Below, in pieces: positions 63,449 to 64,000 of a DNA stretch of 64,000 bases. The stretch's first letter is position 1; every line of letters begins with the position of its first letter. The position numbers were made by a program, and so were the translations under genes. The DNA lies in assembly GCF_963678635.1 (NCBI RefSeq), contig NC_087071.1:45929095-45993094 (forward strand), given 5' to 3'. The stretch is from Symsagittifera roscoffensis. Its lineage: Eukaryota > Xenacoelomorpha > Acoela > Convolutidae. Under the pieces are notes generated by a model. That model had not been told where the DNA came from. It made no database searches and was given only the letters and a program-made list of their open reading frames with translations.

Positions 63449-63969
63449 CTACTCTAGAAAACTGAGGTGTCTCTGAGAGACACCATTCAGCTTCTCCGTG
63501 CCCTTGGGCTTATCGAAGTGGATACCACCTGACGATGAGTTCTGTGAATGTGAATCTTCCATCATTCTCGCCACGCCGAGCAGCCTCACGGGAAGGACAC
63601 TTCTTTGCCGGACTTGCCTCATGATTTCGTTGATGTGGCGCACCCTTTCATTCATGCTCACCGCGTTCTGATCTGGCATCATGTTGTAGGGGACTGTGGA
63701 AATCGTGAGCACCATTAGGTCTAAGTAGACCCTCAGCTACTGAAGAATGCAGCTCACCTTTTCCTGCAGCTCATCATTTTCCATGATTCGCCTCGAGAAA
63801 CATCGTTGGTCGCCATCATTAGGGTGACCGTGTATATTTTTCCCATTTCCAGCATCTCTACTGACGCCAGCATCTGAGGAATCGTTGCACCCGAGAAACT
63901 CAAGGTTCCCTCTTGCCAATGCGCCTGGATCCTCGTCGGGACTCTGACAAGACTGTCCCCATTGATCAA
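63449..63969 (-). pseudogene. First SGNH/GDSL-hydrolase-like domain, interrupted; extends beyond the window
   Basis: Reading leftward from 63969: INGDSLVRVP gives the GDS nucleophile block, FSGATIPQML a block II-like glycine, YTVTLMMATNDVSRGES the block III xxND, and SSGGIHFDKPKG the block V histidine (usual DGIH; here GGIH). This order and spacing is that of SGNH hydrolases, serine esterases of the alpha/beta/alpha flavodoxin-like fold. The frame is not continuous within the domain, and the aspartate before the histidine is replaced, so the domain is probably inactive. The N-terminus lies past position 64000. Whether it is a host gene or cargo of a repeat cannot be decided here. Confidence 0.6.
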
Positions 63970-64000
63970 GTGGACTGTGCCCTCAGGTATTCTAGGCTGC

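Noticed and set aside
1-64000. tRNA, rRNA and other structured RNA genes
   Set aside because: Reading by eye I found no B-box-like GGTTCGANTCC with a matching A box and no rRNA core sequence. A covariance-model scan would settle it.

Overview
The window is AT-rich eukaryotic (metazoan) DNA made mostly of decayed repeats. Nothing bacterial is visible: no operons and no Shine-Dalgarno pattern. The reasons for calling it animal DNA are a non-LTR retrotransposon, Penelope-like elements, a Ty3/gypsy LTR fossil, a Polinton-type DNA polymerase B fossil, and animal-style polyadenylation signals. I cannot name the species; an invertebrate is likely. I see no tRNA, rRNA or CRISPR.

Layout. (1) 1-1957: 3' part of a CR1/Jockey-type LINE with a long open RT frame and a (TC)n tail. 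(2) 2.5-4.7 kb: a low-confidence gag-like remnant on the minus strand, a GC-rich degenerate tandem repeat, and a dense cluster of GCGGAATCCGC-type motifs. (3) 4.69-36.06 kb: three direct tandem copies (A, B, C) of a unit of about 10.8 kb, with a 31-bp minisatellite at the junctions (about 5 units, 10 units and a remnant). Each unit carries two head-to-tail Penelope-like fossils on the minus strand and, on the plus strand, one divergent protein gene. That gene is open for 591 codons in unit A and broken in B and C. (4) 36-53 kb: a Ty3/gypsy fossil (zinc knuckle, RT, RNase H, integrase). Its 5' half was duplicated in tandem together with the last 0.2 kb of unit C. A weakly similar segment near 53.2 kb may be the other LTR. 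(5) 54.3-58.15 kb: a nearly full-length but much-broken Polinton/Maverick family B DNA polymerase. (6) 58.2-60.8 kb: non-coding, with a short perfect hairpin and a 330-bp imperfect inverted repeat. (7) 60.8-64.0 kb: on the minus strand, a GC-richer, interrupted long protein with SGNH-hydrolase-like domains, running off the window end.

The most interesting part is the 10.8-kb array. The plus-strand gene is an orphan to me. Its N-terminal third can be aligned by eye with the second half of a UvrD-like superfamily 1 helicase core (DDxQ, YRN and TEFT motifs), followed by a long helical region. The three copies are mosaics of one another, with an almost identical tract flanked by protein-changing differences, as expected from gene conversion in a tandem family.
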